Notes under the pieces: model-generated | The model's database searches: none | What the model saw: the letters and a program-made list of their open reading frames with translations, nothing else | Told to the model about the DNA's origin: nothing | Translations under genes and position numbers: made by a program | Shown: one piece after another, positions 1 through 9,424 of the stretch | How positions within the stretch are numbered: position 1 is the first letter of the stretch | How the letters are laid out: every line of letters begins with the position of its first letter | NCBI RefSeq assembly: GCF_001039355.2 | Contig: NW_019773837.1 | Coordinates: forward strand, 11,879-41,450 | DNA length: 29,572 nucleotides | Reading direction: 5' to 3' | Source of the DNA: Lingula anatina | Taxonomy: Eukaryota > Brachiopoda > Lingulata > Lingulida > Lingulidae

Positions 1-43
1 TATACAGAGAGAGAAGACATCGCAAAAATAGCAACTCCTGTCC
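1..43. other. left flank of the foldback element
   Basis: Short flanking sequence with a GA-rich start. It has no counterpart in the sequence beyond the right end of the large inverted-repeat element (5945 onward), which is why the element boundary is placed at about 44-48. Confidence 0.5.
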
Positions 44-47
44 TTAA

Positions 48-1450
48 TTATAGTAGGGGAGCCAAGGCAAAAAATAAGGGTGAAAAAAAATTTTTATGAT
101 ATAAAATTTTCCAATATATGGTCGGAGAGCCTGATATCTGGGGTTTATGAATATGCTTATTGGACAAATAGGCTCAATTGCGAAAGTGCCCAAAAATCCA
201 AGATGGCCGCCATCCCTGAGGAATATGCAAAAATGGATAAATTATGAAAAATGGTTGATATTTTCAGTTTGTTTCAGGGTAGATATTTTAGTTGTCCATA
301 TATTGTGGAAATATGTACTATCTGGTGATCTGTAGCAGAAATTGGTCAATTGGAATCAAAATGGCCGCTCTATCCAAGATGGCGGCCAATATTTCAACAT
401 TTTTTGCAATTAAATCCTCTTTTCATTGATCTAGAATTCCCTTCAATCATGATATGAGCCAACATTTATCAAATAAAGATTGTCTATACTATTTCCTGCA
501 TTTGTACCATCTATGTATAATATAGAGGCTTTGTGAATACAAAAAAATCCAATATGGCCGCCACATACCCCTTACCATTATGAGTCAAGGGTACCATCTG
601 TCTTTTATAGAAAAGTTCAAATATCTACTTTAATGAAGCAAATGCTATTTCTATTTTACAATTTTTTGGGTAAAGGGGAATTGCTTCAATATTTTAAAGC
701 TAAATTCAAAGAGCTATCTCAATCCAAGATGGCTACTTTATCCAAGATGGCGGTTAAATTTTCACAAGTTTTTGCAATGAAGTCATGGTTTCTGTAATCT
801 AGAACTACTTTCAGTCATGGAAAAAGCTAAATTTTATCAAATATAGAATCTCTCCAATAATGTGTGCATTTTTGCTATCTGAATGCATAATTAAAGTTGG
901 ATGATTAGAGAAAAATCCAATATGGCTGCCATACACCCCTTACTAATATGAGTCAAAGGCGAAACATATATCATATCAAAAGTTGGTATATCTCTTTAAA
1001 TGAATAAAATATACTTTCATTTTAAAACATATGGGTAAAGTACATTTGTTTTAATTTTATAAAGGTTAATTATAGACTGCCTATTAATCCAACATGGCCA
1101 CTCTATCCAAGATGGCAGCCAAAATTTGACCAATTTTGCAATTTAATCCCTTTTCTTTACGTCAGAATTTCTTTCAATCTTCTAAAAGCAAAATTTCATC
1201 AAACATAGATACTCTACCCTAACTTCCTGTATTTTTTACTATCTATTTACAGAATGAAGGCTTTATGCTTATAGAAATACCCAAAATGGCCACCATAAAT
1301 CCCTTATCATTACCCTCATAGAAACAAAGTCACGTATCTCATCAAAAGTTGAAATATCTCCTTTGATGAAGTACATTTCATTTTTATTTTATCAGTACAT
1401 TTCATTTTTATTTTACAATATATTGGTATATGAGAATTTTTCACTTTTTG
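48..1450 (+). repeat. left arm of the foldback element, three ~365 bp subunits
   Basis: The outer domain (48 to about 350) matches the reverse complement of about 5640-5940. It is followed by three tandem subunits. Each contains a paired box of the type CAAGATGGC...CAAGATGGCGG (second boxes near 375, 743 and 1108, spacings 368 and 365), and each has an AATATGGCCGCCA-type box near 553, 920 and 1286. The third subunit carries an extra 24 bp tandem duplication (GTACATTTC motif at 1371 and 1395). The small open frames here are not credible genes. Confidence 0.75.
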
Positions 1451-1756
1451 CAGATAAATTTAAGATGGTATGTTTATTTAAGCCAATTATTTACAAGTTA
1501 CTTCACATTCATAAGCATGTACTTGGACCATTGTATTTTATAGCATAACAACTATGTTGTCAAAGTACATGTCTATAATAACATCATTATCTATTTATTT
1601 GTTTATCAAAAGAAGCTCAAAGGTTTTGTACAATAAAAATTCCGATTCCATGCAAATTTCACTTCATGAAATCAAAGGTAAACTCATATTTTTTTTAAAC
1701 TTCAAACAACATTTATGTAACAGATACTAGTTTCATTTATTACATTGGTGCTTTAG
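1451..1756. other. inner AT-rich stretch, nothing recognised
   Basis: AT-rich sequence between the left arm and the next repeat. Similarity to the right arm fades here. No coding signal was seen. Confidence 0.4.
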
Positions 1757-2168
1757 TTACCTCCGCCAAGGAGGCTATGTTTTCACCCCTGTTTGTTTGT
1801 TTATCTGTTTGTTTGTCATCAACATGACTCAAAAAAGTTATGGATGAATTTGAATGGAATTTTCAGGGTAGGTCAAAAATGGGTTAACTTAGAAGTGTTT
1901 AGTTTGTGGTGGTGATCTGGATCAATAATCAATAATAAAAAATAAAAGAAAAATTAAGATTCGGACCGATTTTGGTGAAATTTTCAGGATAGTCAGAAGT
2001 GGGCCAAGGAACAGTTGATTAGTTTTTGGTGGTGATCCAGATCAATAATCAATCAATAATAAAAAAAAACTAAATCATTATAGAATGAAAATTTAGGGGT
2101 GAAACGGCATTGGGTGGAGACTTTACCGCCTTGGCGGAGGTCTGCTCTCTTGAAGTGCTTTTCTAGTT
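1757..2168 (+). mobile_element. CCTCCGCCAAGG-ended dispersed repeat (non-autonomous)
   Basis: It begins with TTACCTCCGCCAAGGAGG at about 1757 and ends with CCTTGGCGGAGGTCTGC near 2145, so the termini are inverted copies of one another. Internally there are TGTTTGTTTG runs and two copies of a module of the form TTTTCAGG(G/A)TAG...GTGGTGATC(T/C)(G/A)GATCAATAATC (about 1860-1930 and 1982-2052). Repeats with this terminal sequence are widely dispersed in marine invertebrate genomes; that statement is from memory. It has no coding capacity. Two partial relatives lie at 9327-9424 and 11409-11509. Confidence 0.65.
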
Positions 2169-2276
2169 TCAATTTATTTTTGGGAATACAGATGGTAACC
2201 ACAACTATGCATTTTGCTGTTTAGCAGTTTATTATGTCCCATATCATTAAGTCTAGTATGCGAAGTTTTATTGCTG

Positions 2277-3170
2277 CTAATTTGCAGAAAATTGCAGCAA
2301 ATTTGCAACTGGCCTGATATTTTGGCAAGGGTAAAGCTCATAAAGTACAGAAATAAAGAGCATCCTCAGTTGGGAGGAGAAACATAAGATCTGCTTTGCA
2401 AGAAGCAAATATGCAGGGCCTTTTGTCATATCTAAAGACCCAAAAATCCATATAGCTGTACACAAATCATGCGCGCCTCTTCCATAATACCATGTACAGT
2501 AACTGTAAGGGGGTGATATTCCCCTCCATGCTGGAAAAGATTACAAAATGCCAAGCATTTGCACTTCCCATGCTTATAAGGAGAGTTGATGAAACTACGC
2601 CCAGTAAGCTCATTAACTGTACTCAAATCACATTATAAGTGCTTCATGTAAGACAAAGATCAATGTGTGAATTGGAAGAAACCTTCCAATTTTTGCAACC
2701 TGCAGTGACCTTTATGTATGGCTAGTTTCTGAGGAATGTACCCATGAGTAATATTCTTAATGAAATACCCTAATACTAAATGCTCTAAGTCTCCAATCCA
2801 CTGTAACACCATGTTTCCTCAGGAGGAATCTGAGCCGCGACGGATCCTATAGTTTCCACTCTCCTTTGGGAAAAGAAAATCTGATCACCAAGCACAAAAA
2901 GATTTTTCACCCATGGGCAATGTACTGAAGGAACCATAACATAAGGTACTTAAGATGTATTATTTGGACACGTGGATCTTGTCCCTGTATCTACTATGCT
3001 GATTTGAGCTGGTGAAACCTGTGGAACATTTTGTATCCTTCCAAGGCAGCAGGATGGTGGAGGATTCATAATGTTAAGAGATGGATACACACATGACCAC
3101 AGATTGTCCTTGGTTGTTATCCCATGACCCTTTAATAGTGTTAGATACAGGGAAGAAGTATTGTTCAATG
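2277..3170 (-). pseudogene. possible decayed minus-strand coding stretch, unrecognised
   Basis: Three short minus-strand open frames follow one another (3168-2950, 2626-2432, 2465-2277). The last two overlap out of frame, as a single frameshift would produce: the text around VQLYGFLGL continues sensibly into SLDMTKGPAYLLL after a shift. Composition is less AT-biased than the surroundings, with phrases such as HGIMEEARMICVQLYG and KHGKCKCLAFCNLFQHGG. I do not recognise the family. It could be the ruin of a transposon gene once carried in the centre of the foldback element, or chance open frames. No intact start, stop or catalytic motif can be defended. Confidence 0.2.
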
Positions 3171-3486
3171 TAGTGTCCCTACATATTCAGGTGCACATCT
3201 AATAGCAACTCATTTTTATGAACAAAAAAGGCATGCCCCCACAGAGAACTACAAAACTGCTAACAATTTCATGGTTACTTTGGTATGGCCAGCAGCTTCT
3301 CCAAGCCATATTCCAAAAGATAACTGTCAGGACAGCATCCAGAAGTGTAAAAACATGTTATAGTTGGAGAGAGCTTGTCAGGAATGATGGATGAACATTC
3401 CACAGCAAAAATGTCAAACACAGGAGATGTAATGAAAAGTTAACATAAGCCTTTTTTTTATTTGTGATCCAAAAAATTCATACAAG

Positions 3487-3624
3487 AAAAGAAGAATTTC
3501 ATCAGCTGTGTTAAGTTATAAGAATGATGTGAATTTTTCTTCAGCCAACAGCTAATATTGAGATAGGTTTTACCTCCAATATTTCGATGTCTATCAGGAC
3601 ATCTTCTTCAGGGAATGAGGCTAT
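3487..3624 (-). mobile_element. Penelope-like element 3' tail fragment, copy 1
   Basis: Read on the minus strand, this gives a CCTGAAGAAGATGTCC / GACATCGAAATATTGG block, then GGAGGTAAAACC, CTCAATATTAGCTG and a stretch ending near AGCTGATGAAATTCTTC. The GAAGA...CGAAA.ATTGG layout is one I associate with sequence just downstream of the GIY-YIG domain in Penelope-like elements. The same two blocks recur at 25684-25830 with one block inverted. The orientation is opposite to the GIY-YIG frame that starts 56 bp to the right, so the two pieces lie head to head. The bases 3617-3640 form a perfect 8 bp hairpin (GAGGCTAT / ATAGCCTC). Confidence 0.5.
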
Positions 3625-3679
3625 CCAGGTGAATAGCCTCTACTCAGGAGGTGTACTTACCCCCCCCCCTCCCATTTAA

Positions 3680-4111
3680 AAATTAAAAAAAAAATACAAC
3701 ATTAACTTGTACAACAAAGCAGGGTTCACCATCAGGAATGCAGTAGTAAGTCCCAAAGACCCATTAGACAACAATGAAAAGTGTCGAGTTGTCTATAAAA
3801 TGGAATGTGAGGGGTGTGGTGAGAAATATATAGGCAAAACGGGAAGATCAGTGTCGGAGAGAAAAGCCGAACACCAAAAATCGGTCAATAATAGAGACAG
3901 CAAGTCAACATTAAGCCAGCATGAGGAACAATCCGGACATAAGGTATCAAATGGTCCTATAATAGACAAAATCAAGGTGATTGACTGTGAGCCAAGGGAA
4001 AATTACAGAAAAGTCCTAGAAGCCATCCACATCAAAAAGACAGGGGCCAGTCTCAACAGAAATGATGGTGCCATCCTCCCTGACCTCTACCTACCTTTCC
4101 TAAGACAATAG
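3680..4111 (+). pseudogene. GIY-YIG endonuclease domain of a 5'-truncated Penelope-like retroelement
   Basis: The frame opens after a TAA at 3677-3679 and runs without interruption to a TAG at 4109-4111. There is no ATG before the domain: the codon at 3707 is TTG and the first ATG is inside the motif, so this is a fragment, not a gene with its own start. Counting from 3707, the residues show RNAVVSPKDPL (a linker typical of these elements), VVYK (28-31) in the GIY position, a C34/C37 pair, YIG (41-43) followed by KTGRS, R52/H56, H72 and H78, the likely metal-binding Glu105 in EAIHIK, and N117. GIY-YIG domains cut DNA for target-primed reverse transcription in Penelope-like elements. The reverse transcriptase that should precede it is missing. 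A poly-A-rich tract lies immediately upstream. The last codons (CTA AGA CAA TAG) overlap the start of the MITE at 4101, so the stop may be borrowed. Confidence 0.82.
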
Positions 4112-4325
4112 GGGGGAGCAAGTACATCTATCCCTGTGGGGAGTCTCACTAGATTACTGTCAGCTTTGCCGGCTTAAGCGTCTGTCCCGCATACTAAAAG
4201 CTGTAAGGGGGTAATAAACTATGGTGCGCGCTCCGCTGACTGCAATTTAGCATGAACCCCAGGGAGTTAGGTCGATCTAAATCTAAATCTCTGGATCGAT
4301 CTAAATCTCTGGGAATGCACCCTTA
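4101..4325 (+). mobile_element. 220 bp foldback MITE, copy 1 (PIF/Harbinger-like ends)
   Basis: It shares a body of about 200 bp with copies at 17447-17678 (inverted) and 27061-27279. Landmarks are GGGGAGTCTCACTAGATT, CTGTCCCGC, ACTAAAAGCTGTA, GGGGGTAAT, ACTATGGTGC, GACTGCAATTTAGC and GGGAGTTAGGTCGATCT. The right end is TCTCTGGGAATGCACCC followed by TTA (4323-4325). The left end is badly diverged or partly deleted (TAAGACAATAGGGGG instead of TAAGACCCCATTCC). Near the right end the box GATCGATCTAAATCTCTGG has been partly duplicated. It has no coding capacity and sits inside the foldback element. Confidence 0.75.
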
Positions 4326-4609
4326 GAAACATCAACAAATAAATCGTTTACTGGTCACTATGTGGACTTGGGTTTTCTTTGTGCGACCTTATGTAAATTA
4401 AGCCAGGAATTTTTAGATTGCATTATCCACTAAGTTATTCGAAATCGTAATGTCCTATTTCAAGCCCACACTTGAATTAAGCATCCTAAATTTTTAAAGT
4501 TTACGACATTCACTCCATATATAAAGAAAAGTTCATTATATGCCATCTAGAAATGACAAGTGTTTGATGTCATCTTTAAAACCTATATCACTGCCACCTG
4601 AAAAATATA
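4326..4609. other. inner AT-rich stretch, nothing recognised
   Basis: AT-rich sequence between the MITE and the right arm. No coding or repeat signal could be supported, though weak arm homology may begin within it. Confidence 0.35.
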
Positions 4610-5940
4610 CTTCATTAAATAAGAGTTATCAACTATCAGTAAAGTACACATGGTACCATTGATTTGTAAGGGTAAGGGGTATATGTCAGCCACATTGGAT
4701 TTTTTTCTAATGAAAAAGGCCTAATCATATTCTTTACAGATATTAAAATGTAGGAAATATTTAAGAGAATTTATATTTCTTGAAATATTGCTTTTACCAT
4801 GGTTGAAATAATTTCTAGATTATAGAACATGTGCCTCAGTTGCGAAAATTGGTAAAATAATGGCAGCCATCTTGGATAAAGAAGCCATATTGAAAAAAAG
4901 ATATGTTCTTAGCTTTACCTTTGAAAATAAACAATTGTCCTTTACCAATAAATTGCAAAGGGAACATGAAATATACTTCATTAAAGAAGATATTTGATCT
5001 TGCAAATAAGGTGGATGCTGTGTGCACCTTTAGGCCATAACGGTCGGGGTGCATGGTAGCCATGTTGGATTTTTTCTAATCATAAAGCTTCATACTGTAC
5101 AGAGAGAGGAAATACAGGTCATACTGTACATAATTTATATTTGATGCTGTGTTGCTTCTCTCATGATTGAAAGTAATTCTAGATTAAATAGAACATGACT
5201 TAACTGCAAAAATTGGCAAATTTTTCGCCGCCATCTTGAATAAAGCAGCCATCTTGGGTCAAGACACCATCTCAAATTTACCTTTAAAATTTAAAACAAT
5301 TGACCTATACCTGCATATTGTAAAATAAAAATAAAATATGCTTCATTTAATCAGGTATTTCAACTTTGAAAAAGATATACATTGTGCTTCTGACTCATAA
5401 AGGTGAGGGGTGTGTGGCGGCCAAATTGGATTTTTCTCTTGATCAAAAAGCCTCCATAGTGTATGCAGACAACAGAAATGTGTGAAATATTATAGAAAAG
5501 CTATATATGATGACAGTTTGCTGATATCATGATAAAAAGCAATTCTAGATTGAAGAAAACATGACTTAATTGCAAAAATTAGTGAAATATTGTCCGCCAT
5601 CTTGGATGAAGCGGCCATTTTGAATCCAGTTGTCAAATCATTGCTACAGATCACCAGGAAGTACATATTTCCACAATATATACACAATAAAAGTATTCTA
5701 CACTTCAGCAAAGAAATAGTATTAATCACTTTTCATAACTGATGCTAATTCTATGTATTTACCATGGATGGCGGCCATCTTGGATTTTTGGGCACTTTCG
5801 CAATTGAGCCCATTTGTCCAATAAGCAAATTCATAAACCCCAGGTATCAGGCTCTCCAACGATATGTTCGAAAATTTTATATCATTAAATTTTTTTTACT
5901 ACCCTTTTTTGAAGGCTTTTGGAGTTTGGCTCCCCTACTA
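4610..5940 (-). repeat. right arm of the foldback element, three ~365 bp subunits
   Basis: This is the inverted counterpart of 48-1450. GGC(A/G)GCCATCTTGG-type boxes lie near 4862, 5226 and 5592 (spacings 364 and 366), each followed about 20 bp later by a second GCCAT(A/C)TTG-type box. The outer domain (5640-5940) matches the left outer domain, including the blocks ATCCAAGATGGCCGCCAT, AATTGCGAAAGTGCCC and GTAGGGGAGCC when inverted. The open frames here, such as 5764-5961, are accidental. Confidence 0.75.
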
Positions 5941-5944
5941 TTAA

Positions 5945-6142
5945 GGATGATGTATGGATAATGGAGTAAGCACCAGTGGTAGGTCTTCCTAAGTTATAAC
6001 TTAATTTATCACCCAGTTGAAATCGAGTTTTGGGAGTGACGGAGGCTTGCAGACTGCCTATCGCTTCTGGCGTCCTAGTTTCTTACAGCTGTCCGTCCGT
6101 CCGTCCATTCATCCATTCATCCATTCATCCGTCCGCCTTCCC

Positions 6143-6173
<31 letters not shown>

Positions 6174-6379
6174 CAATCACCCCTCCATCCATATAAACAT
6201 CTATTGGTCTGCTTGGTTTTGTATTTTTTGTTCGTGCATGTTTTCCCATCCATCCGTGCTCTGACCGCCATAAATTGCCCCCGCCCCATCCAAACCTCAT
6301 AAGTCCCAGCAGCTTGTTAAAAAGGAACATAGTGAAATGTGTTGCTTGCACACTCTGTACATGTGCACTTTACTGTAAG
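5945..6379. other. right flank with GTCC/CATT and ATCT microsatellites
   Basis: Unique sequence right of the foldback element. Positions 6090-6134 hold an irregular CCGT/CCATTCAT repeat, and 6143-6173 a (ATCT)n run of about eight units. The open frame through it consists mainly of Ser/Pro/Tyr/Leu from the repeat and is not a gene. Confidence 0.7.
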
Positions 6380-7620
6380 TTGCCGGCGTTGATGCAATTC
6401 CCGATAGTAGACGTAATGGCGCGCATCAGTTGAGAGTTTTCACACCGTGGCAAATCCTTCATCAAATCTGACGCACCGTACTAACTACACCATTAATTGA
6501 AATGTTGCGTCTTCACATCGACGTGATGTCTATTTCTCTTAGACTGAGTGCATTTTCTTTATTTCCAACGAACACGTTTTTTTATCTTTTAAAGAAATAG
6601 ATCAGCCTTTTCAGGGGAAACTTACACGCTGAAAACCATCACAGACGGTGGTTCGAGACTCCCCTAATTGCCCAGTGGAAGACAGACGACGTCAGTGTCA
6701 TACCACGTAATCATGCAAGAAAAATAAAGCTAAAAATATCTCAGAACCACCAATTAATCTCATTACAACGATCAACCATATCGGAGTCGTGACAAGCCTT
6801 TCCAGAGCAGGAAGCAGATTTTCATTTTTTAAAGATCTAAATAAGCCTTGAGACAGGAAAAGCGCAAATAGTTACGTACATGTAGGCCTACTTATTTCTG
6901 CAGCGAATACAAATATGCATGGTGAGAAGGCCAACTCCTCACTTCGTCAAATCTTCGTGAATCTTCCTTGGCGCTTGTTTTTTTTTTTTTTTTAATGTTT
7001 AAATGAAAAATTTGCAGTCTAATCGGAAATCAAATTTCATGCGGAGATGAGGTGTATTGGGGTGGCGGTAGGCGGAGAGGGGGGGTGAGGGTGGGGGGGG
7101 GGGCGTCTGTCAGAAATGGCCTAGATGGCACTATTTTCTCTTCTTCAGCACGGGTATGCCTTTTGTGTTTGGCTTCAATATTGAACTCCAATGTGTGATT
7201 TACAAAGTCGCATTATATATTGTTTGTTTTTGATTGTGAGTGTGTTTGTACTTTATCATCCGTTAGCTCTTACGTTAAACCCACTAACCCCCGCTTGTGT
7301 GCAATTTGAACTCCATTAAGAACCAAATAGGGGGACTCTAAACTGCGGAAGCAATGGTGCTAAAAGCAGATTTGTACAAACTTAATCACATGAAAACGGA
7401 TCTATGCTCTAGATCGAACCGATCGATACCCATAGACGAGTCTGCCTAACCTACACTGGCGGTCGCTGCTCGTTTAATCGGCGGACATCAGGTTGCTATT
7501 TTTAGCCCATGGATGCGAATATAATCTCGGAGTCCTGACTTAAATAGCTGTACATCATTTCTGCATCAGATGCCGGTATATTCAAGGTGTGTTATCAAAG
7601 GTCTAGGTGCATTGGTAAGT
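6380..7620 (+). promoter_or_regulatory. CpG-richer stretch, possible upstream promoter region of the cyclase gene
   Basis: CG dinucleotides are visibly more frequent here than in the rest of the window (for example near 6382, 6419, 6465, 6520, 7400-7480). The cyclase coding exon begins at a splice acceptor, so a non-coding first exon must lie upstream, and this is the best-looking candidate region. A weak core-promoter arrangement can be read at 7540-7569 (TTAAATA, then CATCAG about 28 nt on), followed by a strong donor GTAAGT at 7615. All of this is inference from composition and short motifs; a start further left or outside the window is equally possible. Confidence 0.2.
7057..7104 (+). repeat. 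G-rich tract with G-quadruplex potential
   Basis: Runs of 4, 7, 3 and 11 guanines lie within 46 bases on the + strand (7059-7062, 7079-7085, 7089-7091, 7093-7103). The last three runs are close enough for an intramolecular quadruplex. It lies in the CpG-richer stretch upstream of the cyclase exon. Confidence 0.6.
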
Positions 7621-9326
7621 TGCAGTTTCACAGTAATGAAATCTGCGTGTTTAAGTGTGAAAATGTGGGAGAAGGCTCCATTTCATTCTTCGATTCACTG
7701 ATAACGTCGGTTTTCTTCATACTAAACTGGGTCACATTTGGATACACAAAACCTCCCGATTTTTTTCACCCTCAAGAGGATGATGACTCAAAGCAAAATA
7801 TGTTGCTCGCAGATTTTACTTTGTAAGAGACTGACGAGTGTATGTCAATATTAAGTGCAGCTACAGGATGTTAATGTGTGGTAAGTTTCAAACTTGAAGT
7901 GCAATCCTTTTCTTCAGCCGGTCTCTTTCCCCCTCCGGCACCGCTTCCTTGGTCACCTTTACAGTTGTTAATTTCAGCGCCGCTTCCTGTCTTCTGATCC
8001 AAGAAATGCCGTCCGATTTATGGTTATTTTTTTTATTTGTACCATTCGTGTTTGGATAGGATGAACTAATTAAAGCTTGCCTTTATTTTATTTATTTATT
8101 ATTTTTTTTAAAAAATATTTTTACGTGAGATTTCTGACAGGTCATTACTTTTCAAGGTTATGACTTTGAAGTGATATACTAGTGCAAGATTATGAGGTCT
8201 GATTTCTAGTCTCAAATAATTGCAATGGGAGAAGACCCCTGGCGTGACTTTCACCTGGATTGCCTAATGACTATTTAATTATATTCATTGCCTGTATTTA
8301 CTACAAATTGGGGAACCCTTAAAATGTCATTGTATTTTTTTGCAGTGATATTTAACATGCGATGCCTCTGTTTTTCTGCCTTTAATGCTGATGACATATA
8401 AAAAGTCACCCAACCCTGGAAAACAAGTTGTGCTTGATTAATCTCAAATCATTACGCATAATGATTCCTCAATCTTGTATTAATTTATGCTACAGGGTGT
8501 CATATTGAGTTCAAAGCAACTTGTGATAGATCTTTCATGAACTGCAGACAATTTTTTTCTGGTTTTAATAGAAAAATTTATTTGGTTTTTTTTTTTTGCC
8601 TATAACTCCCCATAAGGCCACTTAACTATTTTTTGTCTTATTTACTAACAGCCATTATTATGTGTGAAGTCTCAAAGTTACCCAGCACAGGTCTGCTTAA
8701 TCACATTCAAATGTCTATATCAACTTGACAAGGATGTACATATAGAGATTTGAAAAGGTATGTTTTGGAGATGAAACCCTGGGTAAAGAAACTAGGTACA
8801 TAATTCAGCCTATTCTTTAGTTCTGACCCCCCCCCCCAAAAAAAAAAAAAAAAAATAAATAAATAAATAAAATAAAACGGATGGATAAATTAAAAAATAC
8901 ATGCCATTAAGTAAAATTTGATTTCTATGGATGGTTATCTTTAATGATGGAGATGAACCCCTTCAGATTTACCCTTTTGTCTTTTTTTCTGAGCTCATAT
9001 CAGCTCTCAAGTAAATAACATCTCAAAATGCCATTTCACATCCCATATCCCAGAGAAGCTTAACTTGAGGACTCCTGGCTTCCAGGTTGTTTTTTATTTT
9101 AATAAGTCGTATGATTTCTGTATATCCTGGAACAGCCTGTGTGTGTTGCCCCGAGTGGAGGAGATATTTGTGTATTTCCAGTTTCGGCAGAGAGATGCTG
9201 ACAGTGGCAGTCAGTTCCCTGTAAACTTTGACATGGAGTCCTCCATTAATTAAGGGATCATCACCAAACTGTAATCACTTCAGAGTTAGCCCATGTGTGG
9301 CCTCCCTTGAATATCACCAAATTTCG
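7621..9326. other. intergenic or 5' intronic stretch with C/A/AAAT tracts
   Basis: No gene is recognised. A second donor-like GTAAGT lies at 7881. A homopolymer block occupies 8827-8876: 11 C, then about 18 A, then AAAT repeats. The open frames at 7587-7826 and 9065-9253 resemble no known protein. From about 9230 the sequence runs into the CCTCCGCC-family fragment. Confidence 0.4.
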
Positions 9327-9424
9327 TCTTTAACTCTTTGAGTCAGGCTGGTGACAAACTGTGACAGACAGACAAACAGACAGACCAATGGCGGTGAAAA
9401 CGTAACTTCCTTGGCGGAGGTAAT
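9327..9424 (+). mobile_element. right-end fragment of the CCTCCGCC repeat family
   Basis: A run of GACAGACAGACAAACAGACAG, then CCAATGGCGGTGAAAAC and the terminal CTTCCTTGGCGGAGGTAATAA. The terminal box equals the inverted end of the element at 1757-2168. The left end of this copy is not evident. Confidence 0.55.

Larger units (their letters stand above)
44..5944. mobile_element. 5.9 kb foldback-like element with 1.4 kb inverted arms
   Basis: The sequence just inside 44 (TTAA, then a GTAGGGGAGCC block) recurs inverted just before 5944 (GGCTCCCCTAC, then TTAA). The match continues inward for more than a kilobase on both sides, through the shared GAGAGCCTGATA block, the AATTGCGAAAGTGCCC block and repeated CAAGATGGCGGCC boxes. 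Each arm has an outer domain and three tandem subunits of about 365 bp, the architecture known for foldback transposons (Drosophila FB, sea urchin TU). TTAA at both edges could be a target duplication, as in piggyBac-type insertion, but the neighbouring TCC/GGA also matches, so the exact ends are uncertain. The arms have clearly diverged by substitutions and indels, so the copy is old. No transposase was recognised. The central 3 kb holds other repeats and a GIY-YIG reading frame. Confidence 0.8.

Noticed and set aside
6090-6173. Regularly spaced short repeats considered as a CRISPR array
   Set aside because: Tetranucleotide microsatellite without spacers; the DNA is eukaryotic.
6030-6351. 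Open frames on both strands across the ATCT/GTCC repeats
   Set aside because: Low-complexity translation of microsatellites.
6648-6668. GGTTCGAGACTCC resembling a tRNA B box
   Set aside because: No A box at the right distance and no cloverleaf can be drawn.
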